From: Ptiloglossa arizonensis
Taxonomy: Eukaryota; Arthropoda; Insecta; Hymenoptera; Colletidae
NCBI RefSeq assembly: GCF_051014685.1
Contig: NW_027478888.1
Coordinates: forward strand, 1 to 64,000
Length of the DNA stretch: 64,000 nt
Direction of reading: 5' to 3'
The notes beneath the pieces were generated by a model, which ran no database searches, had not been told where the DNA came from, and worked only from the letters and a program-made list of their open reading frames with translations. Positions 49,866-61,938 of this stretch are shown piece after piece. Each line of letters starts with the position of its first letter. The first letter of the stretch is position 1. The position numbers were made by a program, and so were the translations under genes.

Positions 49866-51090
49866 TTGCATCTGAAAGTAGAAACTAGCCCCATTACTAC
49901 GGTATGAGTAGTTTTCCCCTAGACCGTTCTAGTTATTCGTTTCGAGCATCAGAACTGCGAAAATTTGGAGTTTCTCAAGCGTTTCTTACCTCAAAACTGC
50001 TATATCTCGCGAACGGATTGACCAATCCGCAAAGTTTCTGTTGCATCTGAAAGTAGAACCTAGCCCCATTACAACGGTATGAGTAGTTTTCCCCTAGACC
50101 GTTCTAGTTATTCGTTTCGAGCATCAGAACTGCGAAAATTTGGAGTTTCTCAAGCGTTTCTTACCTCAAAACTGCCATATCTCGCGAACGGATTGACCAA
50201 TCCGCAAAGTTTCTGTTGCATCTGAAAGTAGAACCTAGCCCCATTACAACGGTATGAGTAGTTTTCCCCTAGACCGTTCTAGTTATTCGTTTCGAGCATC
50301 AGAACTGCGAAAATTTGGAGTTTCTCAAGCGTTTCTTACCTCAAAACTGCCATATCTCGCGAACGGATTGACCAATCCGCAAAGTTTCTGTTGCATCTGA
50401 AAGTAGAAACTCGCCCCATTACAACGGTATGAGTAGTTTTCCCCTATACCGTTCTAGTTATTCGTTTCGAGCATCAGAACTGCGAAAATTTGGAGTTTCT
50501 CAAGCGTTTCTTACCTCAAAACTGCCATATCTCGCGAACGGATTGACCAATCCGCAAAGTTTCTGTTGCATCTGAAAGTAGAAACTAGCCCCATTACTAC
50601 GGTATGAGTAGTTTTCCCCTAGACCGTTCTAGTTATTCGTTTCGAGCATCAGAACTGCGAAAATTTGGAGTTTCTCAAGCGTTTCTTACCTCAAAACTGC
50701 CATATCTCGCGAACGGATTGACCAATCCGCAAAGTTTCTGTTGCATCTGAAAGTAGAATCTAGCCCCATTACAACGGTATGAGTAGTTTTCCCCTAGACC
50801 GTTCTAGTTATTCGTTTCGAGCATCAGAACTGCGAAAATTTGGAGTTTCTCAAGCGTTTCTTACCTCAAAACTGCCATATCTCGCGAACGGATTGACCAA
50901 TCCGCAAAGTTTCTGTTGCATCTGAAAGTAGAAACTAGCCTCATTACAACGGTATGAGTAGTTTTCTCCTAGACCGTTCTAGTTATTCGTTTCGAGCATC
51001 AGAACTGCGAAAATTTGGAGTTTCTCAAGCGTTTCTTACTTCAAAACTGCCATATCTCGCGAACGGACTGACCAATCCGCAAAGTTTCTG
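49866..51090 (+). repeat. M286-M292, right boundary of the central variant layer
   Basis: The series is A33T+C136T (49866, apparently a chimera), A19C, A19C, A22C+G57T, A33T, A19T, followed by a copy with CCTCATT, TTTTCTCC, C125T and T153C (50916). C125T+T153C belongs to the outer variant set, which is last seen in the monomer at 21000 and returns here. M292 therefore marks the change of layer. Confidence 0.8.
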
Positions 51091-53715
51091 TTGCATCTGA
51101 AAGTAGAAACTAGCCCCATTACAACGGTATGAGAAGTTTTCCCCCAGACCGTTCTAGTTATTCGTTTCGAGCATCAGAACTGCGAAAATTTGGAGTTTCT
51201 CAAGCGTTTCTTACCTCAAAACTGCCATATCTCGCGAACGGATTGACCAATCCGCAAAGTTTCTGTTGCATCTGAAAGTAGAACCTAGCCCCATTACAAC
51301 GGTATGAGTAGTTTTCCCCTAGACCGTTCTAGTTATTCGTTTCGAGCATCAGAACTGCGAAAATTTGGAGTTTCTCAAGCGTTTCTTACCTCAAAACTGC
51401 CATATCTCGCGAACGGATTGACCAATCCGCAAAGTTTCTGTTGCATCTGAAAGTAGAAACTAGCCCCATTACAACGGTATGAGTAGTTTTCCCCTATACC
51501 GTTCTAGTTATTCGTTTCGAGCATCAGAACTGCGAAAATTTGGAGTTTCTCAAGCGTTTCTTACCTCAAAACTGCCATATCTCGCGAACGGATTGACCAA
51601 TCCGCAAAGTTTCTGTTGCATCTGAAAGTAGAAACTAGCCCCATTACAACGGTATGAGTAGTTTTCCCCTAGACCGTTCCAGTTATTCGTTTCGAGCATC
51701 AGAACTGCGAAAATTTGGAGTTTCTCAAGCGCTTCTTACTTCAAAACTGCCATATCTCGCGAACGGACTGACCAATCCGCAAAGTTTCTGTTGCATCTGA
51801 AAGTAGAAACTAGCCCCATTACAACGGTATGAGTAGTTTTCCCCTAGACCGTTCTAGTTATTCGTTCCGAGCATCAGAACTGCGAAAATTTGGAGTTTCT
51901 CAAGCGTTTCTTACCTCAAAACTGCCATATCTCGCGAACGGATTGACCAATCCGCAAAGTTTCTGTTGCATCTGAAAGTAGAAACTAGCCTCATTACAAC
52001 GGTATGAGTAGTTTTCCCCTAGACCGTTCTAGTTATTCGTTTCGAGCATCAGAACTGCGAAAATTTGGAGTTTCTCAAGCGTTTCTTACCTCAAAACTGC
52101 CATATCTCGCGAACGGATTGACCAATCCGCAAAGTTTCTGTTGCATCTGAAAGTAGAAACTAGCCCCATTACAAAGGTATGAGTAGTTTTCCCCTAGACC
52201 GTTCTAGCTATTCGTTTCGAGCATCAGAACTGCGAAAATTTGGAGTTTCTCAAGCGTTTCTTACCTCAAAACAGCCATATCTCGCGAACGGATTGACCAA
52301 TCCGCAAAGTTTCTGTTGCATCTGAAAGTAGAAACTCGCCCCATTACAACGGTATGAGTAGTTTTCCCCTAGGCCGTTCTAGTTATTCGTTTCGAGCATC
52401 AGAACTGCGAAAATTTGGAGTTTCTCAAGCGTTTCTTACTTCAAAACTGCCATATCTCGCGAACGGACTGACCAATCCGCAAAGTTTCTGTTGCATCTGA
52501 AAGTAGAAACTAGCCCCATTACAACGGTATGAGTAGTTTTCCCCTAGACCGTTCTGGTTATTCGTTTCGAGCATCAGAACTGCGAAAATTTGGAGTTTCT
52601 CAAGCGTTTCTTACTTCAAAACTGCCATATCTCGCGAACGGATTGACCAATCCGCAAAGTTTCTGTTGCATCTGAAAGTAGAAACTAGCCCCATTACAAC
52701 GGTATGAGTAGTTTTCCCCTAGACCGTTCTGGTTATTCGTTTCGAGCATCAGAACTGCGAAAATTTGGAGTTTCTCAAGCGTTTCTTACCTCAAAACTGC
52801 CATGTCTCGCGAACGGATTGACCAATCCGCAAAGTTTCTGTTGCATCTGAAAGTAGAAACTAGCCCCATTACAAAGGTATGAGTAGTTTTCCCCTAGACC
52901 GTTCTAGCTATTCGTTTCGAGCATCAGAACTGCGAAAATTTGGAGTTTCTCAAGCGTTTCTTACCTCAAAACAGCCATGTCTCGCGAACGGATTGACCAA
53001 TCCGCAAAGTTTCTGTTGCATCTGAAAGTAGAAACTCGCCCCATTACAACGGTATGAGTAGTTTTCCCCTAGGCCGTTCTAGTTATTCGTTTCGAGCATC
53101 AGAACTGTGAAAATTTGGAGTTTCTCACGCGTTTCTTACCTCAAAACTGCCATATCTCGCGAACGGATTGACCAATCCGAAAAGTTTCTGTTGCATCTGA
53201 AAGTAGCAACTAGCCCCATTACAACGGTATGAGTAGTTTTCCCCTAGACCGTTCTAGTTATTCGTTTCGAGCATCAGAACTGCGAAAATTTGGAGTTTGG
53301 CAAGCGTTTCTTACTTCAAAACTGCCATATCTCGCGAACGGACTGACCAATCCGCAAAGTTTCTGTTGCATCTGAAAGTAGAAACTAGCCCCATTACAAC
53401 GGTATGAGTAGTTTTCCCCTAGACCGTTCTGGTTATTCGTTTCGAGCATCAGAACTGCGAAAATTTGGAGTTTCTCAAGCGTTTCTTACCTCAAAACTGC
53501 CATATCTCGCGAACGGATTGACCAATCCGCAAAGTTTCTGTTGCATCTGAAAGTAGAAACTAGCCCCATTACAACGATATGAGTAGTTTTCCCCTAGACC
53601 GTTCTAGTTATTCGTTTCGAGCATCAGAACTGCGAAAATTTGGAGTTTCTCAAGCGTTTCTTACCTCAAAACTGCCATATCTCGCGAACGGATTGACCAA
53701 TCCGCAAAGTTTCTG
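51091..53715 (+). repeat. M293-M307, return of the outer variant set
   Basis: M293-M297 carry GAGAAG+CCCCCAG; A19C; G57T; GTTCCAGTT+GCGCTTC+C125T+T153C; GTTCCGAG. M298-M307 (51966-53715) are the first of three copies of a ten-monomer series: C26T; C35A+T68C+T133A; A22C+A58G; A66G; A66G+A139G; C35A+T68C+T133A+A139G; A22C+A58G+CACGCG+C165A; GTAGCAAC+GGCAAG; A66G; G37A. The other copies are at 58089 and 60014. A private AACTGTG lies in the monomer at 53016. Confidence 0.86.
53191..53365 (+). repeat. GGCAAG variant monomer (also at 59314 and 61239)
   Basis: p109-110 is GG instead of CT (AGTTTGGCAAG), together with GTAGCAAC at p17, C125T and T153C. The monomer at 19425 has only the second change (AGTTTCGCAAG) plus C125T and T153C, and may be the intermediate form. 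On the reverse strand the change removes a TGA. With the A66G in the following monomer, which turns TAG into CAG, it leaves a 63-codon open frame. That frame is a by-product and not a gene. Confidence 0.85.
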
Positions 53716-55465
53716 TTGCATCTGAAAGTAGAAACTAGCCCCATTACAACGGTATGAGTAGTTTTCCCCTAGACCGTTCTAGTTATTCGTTTCGAGCATC
53801 AGAACTGCGAAAATTTGGAGTTTCTCAAGCGTTTCTTACCTCAAAACTGCCATATCTCGCGAACGGATTGACCAATCCGCAAAGTTTCTGTTGCATCTGA
53901 AAGTAGAAACTAGCCCCATTACAACGGTATGAGTAGTTTTCCCCTAGACCGTTCTAGTTATTCGTTTCGAGCATCAGAACTGCGAAAATTTGGAGTTTCT
54001 CAAGCGTTTCTTACCTCAAAACTGCCATATCTCGCGAACGGATTGACCAATCCGCAAAGTTTCTGTTGCATCTGAAAGTAGAACCTAGCCCCATTACAAC
54101 GGTATGAGTAGTTTTCCCCTAGACCGTTCTAGTTATTCGTTTCGAGCATCAGAACTGCGAAAATTTGGAGTTTCTCAAGCGTTTCTTACCTCAAAACTGC
54201 CATATCTCGCGAACGGATTGACCAATCCGCAAAGTTTCTGTTGCATCTGAAAGTAGAACCTAGCCCCATTACAACGGTATGAGTAGTTTTCCCCTAGACC
54301 GTTCTAGTTATTCGTTTCGAGCATCAGAACTGCGAAAATTTGGAGTTTCTCAAGCGTTTCTTACCTCAAAACTGCCATATCTAGCGAAAGGATTGACCAA
54401 TCCGCAAAGTTTCTGTTGCATCTGAAAGTAGAAACTAGCCCCATTACAACGGTATGAGTAGTTTTCCCCTATACCGTTCTAGTTATTCGTTTCGAGCATC
54501 AGAACTGCGAAAATTTGGAGTTTCTCAAGCGTTTCTTACCTCAAAACTGCCATATCTCGCGAACGGATTGACCAATCCGCAAAGTTTCTGTTGCATCTGA
54601 AAGTAGAAACTAGCCCCATTACTACTGTATGAGTAGTATTCCCCTAGACCGTTCTAGTTATTCGTTTCGAGCATCAGAACTGCGAAAATTTGGAGTTTCT
54701 CAAGCGTTTCTTACCTCAAAACTGCCATATCTCGCGAACGGATTGACCAATCCGCAAAGTTTCTGTTGCAACTGAAAGTAGAATCTAGCCCCATTACAAC
54801 GGTATGAGTAGTTTTCCCCTAGACCGTTCTAGTTATTCGTTTCGAGCATCAGAACTGCGAAAATTTGGAGTTTCTCAAGCGTTTCTTACCTCAAAACTGC
54901 CATGTCTCGCGAACCGATTGACCAATCCGCAAAGTTTCTGTTGCATCTGAAAGTAGAAACTAGCCCCATTACAACGGTATGAGTAGTTTTCCCCTAGACC
55001 GTTCTAGTTATTCGTTTCGAGCATCAGAACTGCTAAAATTTGGAGTTTCTCAAGCGTTTCTTACCTCAAAACTGCTATATCTCGCGAACGGATTGACCAA
55101 TCCGCAAAGTTTCTGTTGCATCTGAAAGTAGAACCTAGCCCCATTACAAAGGTATGAGTAGTTTTCCCCTAGACCGTTCTAGTTATTCGTTTCGAGCATC
55201 AGAACTGCGAAAATTTGGAGTTTCTCAAGCGTTTCTTACCTCAAAACTGCCATATCTCGCGAACGGATTGACCAATCCGCAAAGTTTCTGTTGCATCTGA
55301 AAGTAGAACCTAGCCCCATTACAACGGTATGAGTAGTTTTCCCCTAGACCGTTCTAGTTATTCGTTTCGAGCATCAGAACTGCGAAAATTTGGAGTTTCT
55401 CAAGCGTTTCTTACCTCAAAACTGCCATATCTCGCGAACGGATTGACCAATCCGCAAAGTTTCTG
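53716..55465 (+). repeat. M308-M317, island of central-type monomers
   Basis: Central markers reappear between outer-type blocks: A19C (54066), A19C with CTAGCGAAAGG (54241), G57T (54416), A33T with TTACTACTG and GTATTCCC (54591), an A19T/A139G+G150C chimera with TTGCAACTG (54766), G94T+C136T (54941) and A19C with C35A (55116). Several private changes in a row suggest it is older or less often homogenised than 45-50 kb. Confidence 0.82.
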
Positions 55466-58088
55466 TTGCATCTGAAAGTAGAAACTAGCCCCATTACAAC
55501 GGTATGAGTAGTTTTCCCCTAGGCCGTTCTAGTTATTCGTTTCGAGCATCAGAACTGCGAAAATTTGGAGTTTCTCAAGCGTTTCTTACCGCAAACTGCC
55601 ATATCTCGCGAACGGATTGACCAATCCGCAAAGTTTCTGTTGCATCTGAAAGTAGAAACTAGCCCCATTACAACGGTATGAGTAGTTTTCCCCTAGACCG
55701 TTCTAGTTATTCGTTTCGAGCATCAGAACTGCGAAAATTTGGAGTTTCTCAAGCGTTTCTTACCTCAAAACTGCTATATCTCGCGAACGGATTGACCAAT
55801 CCGCAAAGTTTCTGTTGCATCTGAAAGTAGAAACTAGCCCCATTACAACGGTATGAGTAGTTTTCCCCTAGACCGTTCTAGTTATTCGTTTCGAGCATCA
55901 GAACTGCGAAAATTTGGAGTTGCTCAAGCGTTTCATACCTCAAAACTGCCATATCTCGCGAACGGATTGACCAATCCGCAAAGTTTCTGTTGCATCTGAA
56001 AGTAGAAACTAGCCCCATTACAACGGTATGAGAAGTTTTCCCCCAGACCGTTCTAGTTATTCGTTTCGAGCATCAGAACTGCGAAAATTTGGAGTTTCTC
56101 AAGCGTTTCTTACTTCAAAACTGCCATATCTCGCGAACGGATTGACCAATCCGCAAAGTTTCTGTTGCATCTGAAAGTAGAACCTAGCCCCATTACAACG
56201 GTATGAGTAGTTTTCCCCTAGACCGTTCTAGTTATTCGTTTCGAGCATCAGAACTGCGAAAATTTGGAGTTTCTCAAGCGTTTCTTACCTCAAAACTGCC
56301 ATATCTCGCGAACGGATTGACCAATCCGCAAAGTTTCTGTTGCATCTGAAAGTAGAAACTAGCCCCATTACAACGGTATGAGTAGTTTTCCCCTATACCG
56401 TTCTAGTTATTCGTTTCGAGCATCAGAACTGCGAAAATTTGGAGTTTCTCAAGCGCTTCTTACTTCAAAACTGCCATATCTCGCGAACGGACTGACCAAT
56501 CCGCAAAGTTTCTGTTGCATCTGAAAGTAGAAACTAGCCCCATTACAACGGTATGAGTAGTTTTCCCCTAGACCGTTCTAGTTATTCGTTCCGAGCATCA
56601 GAACTGCGAAAATTTGGAGTTTCTCAAGCGTTTCTTACCTCAAAACTGCCATATCTCGCGAACGGATTGACCAATCCGCAAAGTTTCTGTTGCATCTGAA
56701 AGTAGAAACTAGCCCCATTACAACGGTATGAGTAGTTTTCCCCTAGACCGTTCTAGTTATTCGTTTCGAGCATCAGAACTGCGAAAATTTGGAGTTTCTC
56801 AAGCGTTTCTTACCTCAAAACTGCCATATCTCGCGAACGGATTGACCAATCCGCAAAGTTTCTGTTGCATCTGAAAGTAGAAACTAGCCCCATTACAACG
56901 GTATGAGTAGTTTTCCCCTAGGCCGTTCTAGTTATTCGTTTCGAGCATCAGAACTGCGAAAATTTGGAGTTTCTCAAGCGTTTCTTACCGCAAACTGCCA
57001 TATCTCGCGAACGGATTGACCAATCCGCAAAGTTTCTGTTGCATCTGAAAGTAGAAACTAGCCCCATTACAACGGTATGAGTAGTTTTCCCCTAGACCGT
57101 TCTAGTTATTCGTTTCGAGCATCAGAACTGCGAAAATTTGGAGTTTCTCAAGCGTTTCTTACCTCAAAACTGCTATATCTCGCGAACGGATTGACCAATC
57201 CGCAAAGTTTCTGTTGCATCTGAAAGTAGAAACTAGCCCCATTACAACGGTATGAGTAGTTTTCCCCTAGACCGTTCTAGTTATTCGTTTCGAGCATCAG
57301 AACTGCGAAAATTTGGAGTTTCTCAAGCGTTTCATACCTCAAAACTGCCATATCTCGCGAACGGATTGACCAATCCGCAAAGTTTCTGTTGCATCTGAAA
57401 GTAGAAACTAGCCCCCTTACAACGGTATGAGAAGTTTTCCCCCAGACCGTTCTAGTTATTCGTTTCGAGCATCAGAACTGCGAAAATTTGGAGTTTCTCA
57501 AGCGTTTCTTACCTCAAAACTGCCATATCTCGCGAACGGATTGACCAATCCGCAAAGTTTCTGTTGCATCTGAAAGTAGAACCTAGCCCCATTACAACGG
57601 TATGAGTAGTTTTCCCCTAGACCGTTCTAGTTATTCGTTTCGAGCATCAGAACTGCGAAAATTTGGAGTTTCTCAAGCGTTTCTTACCTCAAAACTGCCA
57701 TATCTCGCGAACGGATTGACCAATCCGCAAAGTTTCTGTTGCATCTGAAAGTAGAAACTAGCCCCATTACAACGGTATTAGTAGTTTTCCCCTATACCGT
57801 TCTAGTTATTCGTTTCGAGCATCAGAACTGCGAAAATTTGGAGTTTCTCAAGCGCTTCTTACTTCAAAACTGCCATATCTCGCGAACGGACTGACCAATC
57901 CGCAAAGTTTCTGTTGCATCTGAAAGTAGAAACTAGCCCCATTACAACGGTATGAGTAGTTTTCCCCTAGACCGTTCTAGTTATTCGTTCCGAGCATCAG
58001 AACTGCGAAAATTTGGAGTTTCTCAAGCGTTTCTTACCTCAAAACTGCCATATCTCGCGAACGGATTGACCAATCCGAAAAGTTTCTG
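55466..58088 (+). repeat. 8-monomer repeat, two copies (M318-M325, M326-M332)
   Basis: Copy A (55466-56864): A58G+T126G deletion; C136T; TTTCATACC; GAGAAG+CCCCCAG; A19C; G57T+GCGCTTC+C125T+T153C; GTTCCGAG; plain. Copy B (56865-58088) has the first seven, then joins the C26T monomer at 58089. The offset is 1399 bases. Differences: TTGCTC at 55815, C125T at 55990, GCCCCCTTAC at 57389, GTATTAG at 57739 and C165A at 57914. Confidence 0.9.
56340..56514 (+). repeat. Chimeric monomer joining two neighbouring monomer types
   Basis: M323 has the left-half marker of the 51441 type (G57T, CCCCTATACC) and the right-half markers of the 51616 type (GCGCTTC, C125T, T153C). At 51441-51790 these sit in two adjacent monomers. 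A crossover between p57 and p117 in register would fuse them and delete 175 bases. The same chimera recurs at 57739 as part of the 8-monomer duplication. Confidence 0.75.
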
Positions 58089-60013
58089 TTGCATCTGAAA
58101 GTAGAAACTAGCCTCATTACAACGGTATGAGTAGTTTTCCCCTAGACCGTTCTAGTTATTCGTTTCGAGCATCAGAACTGCGAAAATTTGGAGTTTCTCA
58201 AGCGTTTCTTACCTCAAAACTGCCATATCTCGCGAACGGATTGACCAATCCGCAAAGTTTCTGTTGCATCTGAAAGTAGAAACTAGCCCCATTACAAAGG
58301 TATGAGTAGTTTTCCCCTAGACCGTTCTAGCTATTCGTTTCGAGCATCAGAACTGCGAAAATTTGGAGTTTCTCAAGCGTTTCTTACCTCAAAACAGCCA
58401 TATCTCGCGAACGGATTGACCAATCCGCAAAGTTTCTGTTGCATCTGAAAGTAGAAACTCGCCCCATTACAACGGTATGAGTAGTTTTCCCCTAGGCCGT
58501 TCTAGTTATTCGTTTCGAGCATCAGAACTGCGAAAATTTGGAGTTTCTCAAGCGTTTCTTACATCAAAACTGCCATATCTCGCGAACGGATTGACCAATC
58601 CGCAAAGTTTCTGTTGCATCTGAAAGTAGAAACTAGCCCCATTACAACGGTATGAGTAGTTTTCCCCTAGACCGTTCTGGTTATTCGTTTCGAGCATCAG
58701 AACTGCGAAAATTTGGAGTTTCTCAAGCGTTTCTTACTTCAAAACTGCCATATCTCGCGAACGGATTGACCAATCCGCAAAGTTTCTGTTGCATCTGAAA
58801 GTAGAAACTAGCCCCATTACAACGGTATGAGTAGTTTTCCCCTAGACCGTTCTGGTTATTCGTTTCGAGCATCAGAACTGCGAAAATTTGGAGTTTCTCA
58901 AGCGTTTCTTACCTCAAAACTGCCATGTCTCGCGAACGGATTGACCAATCCGCAAAGTTTCTGTTGCATCTGAAAGTAGAAACTAGCCCCATTACAAAGG
59001 TATGAGTAGTTTTCCCCTAGACCGTTCTAGCTATTCGTTTCGAGCATCAGAACTGCGAAAATTTGGAGTTTCTCAAGCGTTTCTTACCTCAAAACAGCCA
59101 TGTCTCGCGAACGGATTGACCAATCCGCAAAGTTTCTGTTGCATCTGAAAGTAGAAACTCGCCCCATTACAACGGTATGAGTAGTTTTCCCCTAGGCCGT
59201 TCTAGTTATTCATTTCGAGCATCAGAACTGCGAAAATTTGGAGTTTCTCACGCGTTTCTTACCTCAAAACTGCCATATCTCGCGAACGGATTGACCAATC
59301 CGAAAAGTTTCTGTTGCATCTGAAAGTAGCAACTAGCCCCATTACAACGGTATGAGTAGTTTTCCCCTAGACCGTTCTAGTTATTCGTTTCGAGCATCAG
59401 AACTGCGAAAATTTGGAGTTTGGCAAGCGTTTCTTACTTCAAAACTGCCATATCTCGCGAACGGACTGACCAATCCGCAAAGTTTCTGTTGCATCTGAAA
59501 GTAGAAACTAGCCCCATTACAACGGTATGAGTAGTTTTCCCCTAGACCGTTCTGGTTATTCGTTTCGAGCATCAGAACTGCGAAAATTTGGAGTTTCTCA
59601 AGCGTTTCTTACCTCAAAACTGCCATATCTCGCGAACGGATTGACCAATCCGCAAAGTTTCTGTTGCATCTGAAAGTAGAAACTAGCCCCATTACAACGA
59701 TATGAGTAGTTTTCCCCTAGACCGTTCTAGTTATTCGTTTCGAGCATCAGAACTGCGAAAATTTGGAGTTTCTCAAGCGTTTCTTACCTCAAAACTGCCA
59801 TATCTCGCGAACGGATTGACCAATCCGCAAAGTTTCTGTTGCATCTGAAAGTAGAAACTAGCCCCATTACAACGGTATGAGTAGTTTTCCCCTAGACCGT
59901 TCTAGTTATTCGTTTCGAGCATCAGAACTGCGAAAATTTGGAGTTTCTCAAGCGTTTCTTACCTCAAAACTGCCATATCTCGCGAACGGAATGACCAATC
60001 CGAAAAGTTTCTG
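58089..60013 (+). repeat. 11-monomer repeat, copy A (M333-M343)
   Basis: Series: C26T; C35A+T68C+T133A; A22C+A58G+TTACATC; A66G+C125T; A66G+A139G; C35A+T68C+T133A+A139G; A22C+A58G+ATTCATTT+CACGCG+C165A; GTAGCAAC+GGCAAG+C125T+T153C; A66G; G37A; and CGGAATGACC+C165A at 59839. There is a plain copy at 59664's neighbour position in the older relative (53716) instead of the last monomer. The unit is 1925 bases and is followed directly by copy B. Confidence 0.9.
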
Positions 60014-61938
60014 TTGCATCTGAAAGTAGAAACTAGCCTCATTACAACGGTATGAGTAGTTTTCCCCTAGACCGTTCTAGTTATTCGTTTCGAGCATCAG
60101 AACTGCGAAAATTTGGAGTTTCTCAAGCGTTTCTTACCTCAAAACTGCCATATCTCGCGAACGGATTGACCAATCCGCAAAGTTTCTGTTGCATCTGAAA
60201 GTAGAAACTAGCCCCATTACAAAGGTATGAGTAGTTTTCCCCTAGACCGTTCTAGCTATTCGTTTCGAGCATCAGAACTGCGAAAATTTGGAGTTTCTCA
60301 AGCGTTTCTTACCTCAAAACAGCCATATCTCGCGAACGGATTGACCAATCCGCAAAGTTTCTGTTGCATCTGAAAGTAGAAACTCGCCCCATTACAACGG
60401 TATGAGTAGTTTTCCCCTAGGCCGTTCTAGTTATTCGTTTCGAGCATCAGAACTGCGAAAATTTGGAGTTTCTCAAGCGTTTCTTACATCAAAACTGCCA
60501 TATCTCGCGAACGGATTGACCAATCCGCAAAGTTTCTGTTGCATCTGAAAGTAGAAACTAGCCCCATTACAACGGTATGAGTAGTTTTCCCCTAGACCGT
60601 TCTGGTTATTCGTTTCGAGCATCAGAACTGCGAAAATTTGGAGTTTCTCAAGCGTTTCTTACTTCAAAACTGCCATATCTCGCGAACGGATTGACCAATC
60701 CGCAAAGTTTCTGTTGCATCTGAAAGTAGAAACTAGCCCCATTACAACGGTATGAGTAGTTTTCCCCTAGACCGTTCTGGTTATTCGTTTCGAGCATCAG
60801 AACTGCGAAAATTTGGAGTTTCTCAAGCGTTTCTTACCTCAAAACTGCCATGTCTCGCGAACGGATTGACCAATCCGCAAAGTTTCTGTTGCATCTGAAA
60901 GTAGAAACTAGCCCCATTACAAAGGTATGAGTAGTTTTCCCCTAGACCGTTCTAGCTATTCGTTTCGAGCATCAGAACTGCGAAAATTTGGAGTTTCTCA
61001 AGCGTTTCTTACCTCAAAACAGCCATGTCTCGCGAACGGATTGACCAATCCGCAAAGTTTCTGTTGCATCTGAAAGTAGAAACTCGCCCCATTACAACGG
61101 TATGAGTAGTTTTCCCCTAGGCCGTTCTAGTTATTCATTTCGAGCATCAGAACTGCGAAAATTTGGAGTTTCTCACGCGTTTCTTACCTCAAAACTGCCA
61201 TATCTCGCGAACGGATTGACCAATCCGAAAAGTTTCTGTTGCATCTGAAAGTAGCAACTAGCCCCATTACAACGGTATGAGTAGTTTTCCCCTAGACCGT
61301 TCTAGTTATTCGTTTCGAGCATCAGAACTGCGAAAATTTGGAGTTTGGCAAGCGTTTCTTACTTCAAAACTGCCATATCTCGCGAACGGACTGACCAATC
61401 CGCAAAGTTTCTGTTGCATCTGAAAGTAGAAACTAGCCCCATTACAACGGTATGAGTAGTTTTCCCCTAGACCGTTCTGGTTATTCGTTTCGAGCATCAG
61501 AACTGCGAAAATTTGGAGTTTCTCAAGCGTTTCTTACCTCAAAACTGCCATATCTCGCGAACGGATTGACCAATCCGCAAAGTTTCTGTTGCATCTGAAA
61601 GTAGAAACTAGCCCCATTACAACGATATGAGTAGTTTTCCCCTAGACCGTTCTAGTTATTCGTTTCGAGCATCAGAACTGCGAAAATTTGGAGTTTCTCA
61701 AGCGTTTCTTACCTCAAAACTGCCATATCTCGCGAACGGATTGACCAATCCGCAAAGTTTCTGTTGCATCTGAAAGTAGAAACTAGCCCCATTACAACGG
61801 TATGAGTAGTTTTCCCCTAGACCGTTCTAGTTATTCGTTTCGAGCATCAGAACTGCGAAAATTTGGAGTTTCTCAAGCGTTTCTTACCTCAAAACTGCCA
61901 TATCTCGCGAACGGAATGACCAATCCGAAAAGTTTCTG
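60014..61938 (+). repeat. 11-monomer repeat, copy B (M344-M354)
   Basis: All eleven monomers match copy A, including TTACATC, ATTCATTT, GTAGCAAC with GGCAAG, and the CGGAATGACC junction monomer. I saw no difference by eye. The junction monomer with C165A precedes a C26T copy at the first boundary and an A66G copy at the second, so the duplication endpoints lie at 60014 and 61939. Confidence 0.9.

Noticed and set aside
53258..53449. 63-codon open frame on the minus strand
   Set aside because: It covers one monomer plus 17 bases and exists only because GG at p109-110 removes a TGA and A66G in the next copy turns TAG into CAG. Its first and last codons read the same bases in two frames. There is no family resemblance and no gene context.
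59381..59572. Identical 63-codon minus-strand open frame
   Set aside because: Same satellite by-product, in the GGCAAG monomer at 59314 and the A66G copy after it. Its identity with the others comes from block duplication, not coding selection.
61306..61497. Third identical 63-codon minus-strand open frame
   Set aside because: Part of the 11-monomer duplication of 58089-60013. Same explanation as the other two.
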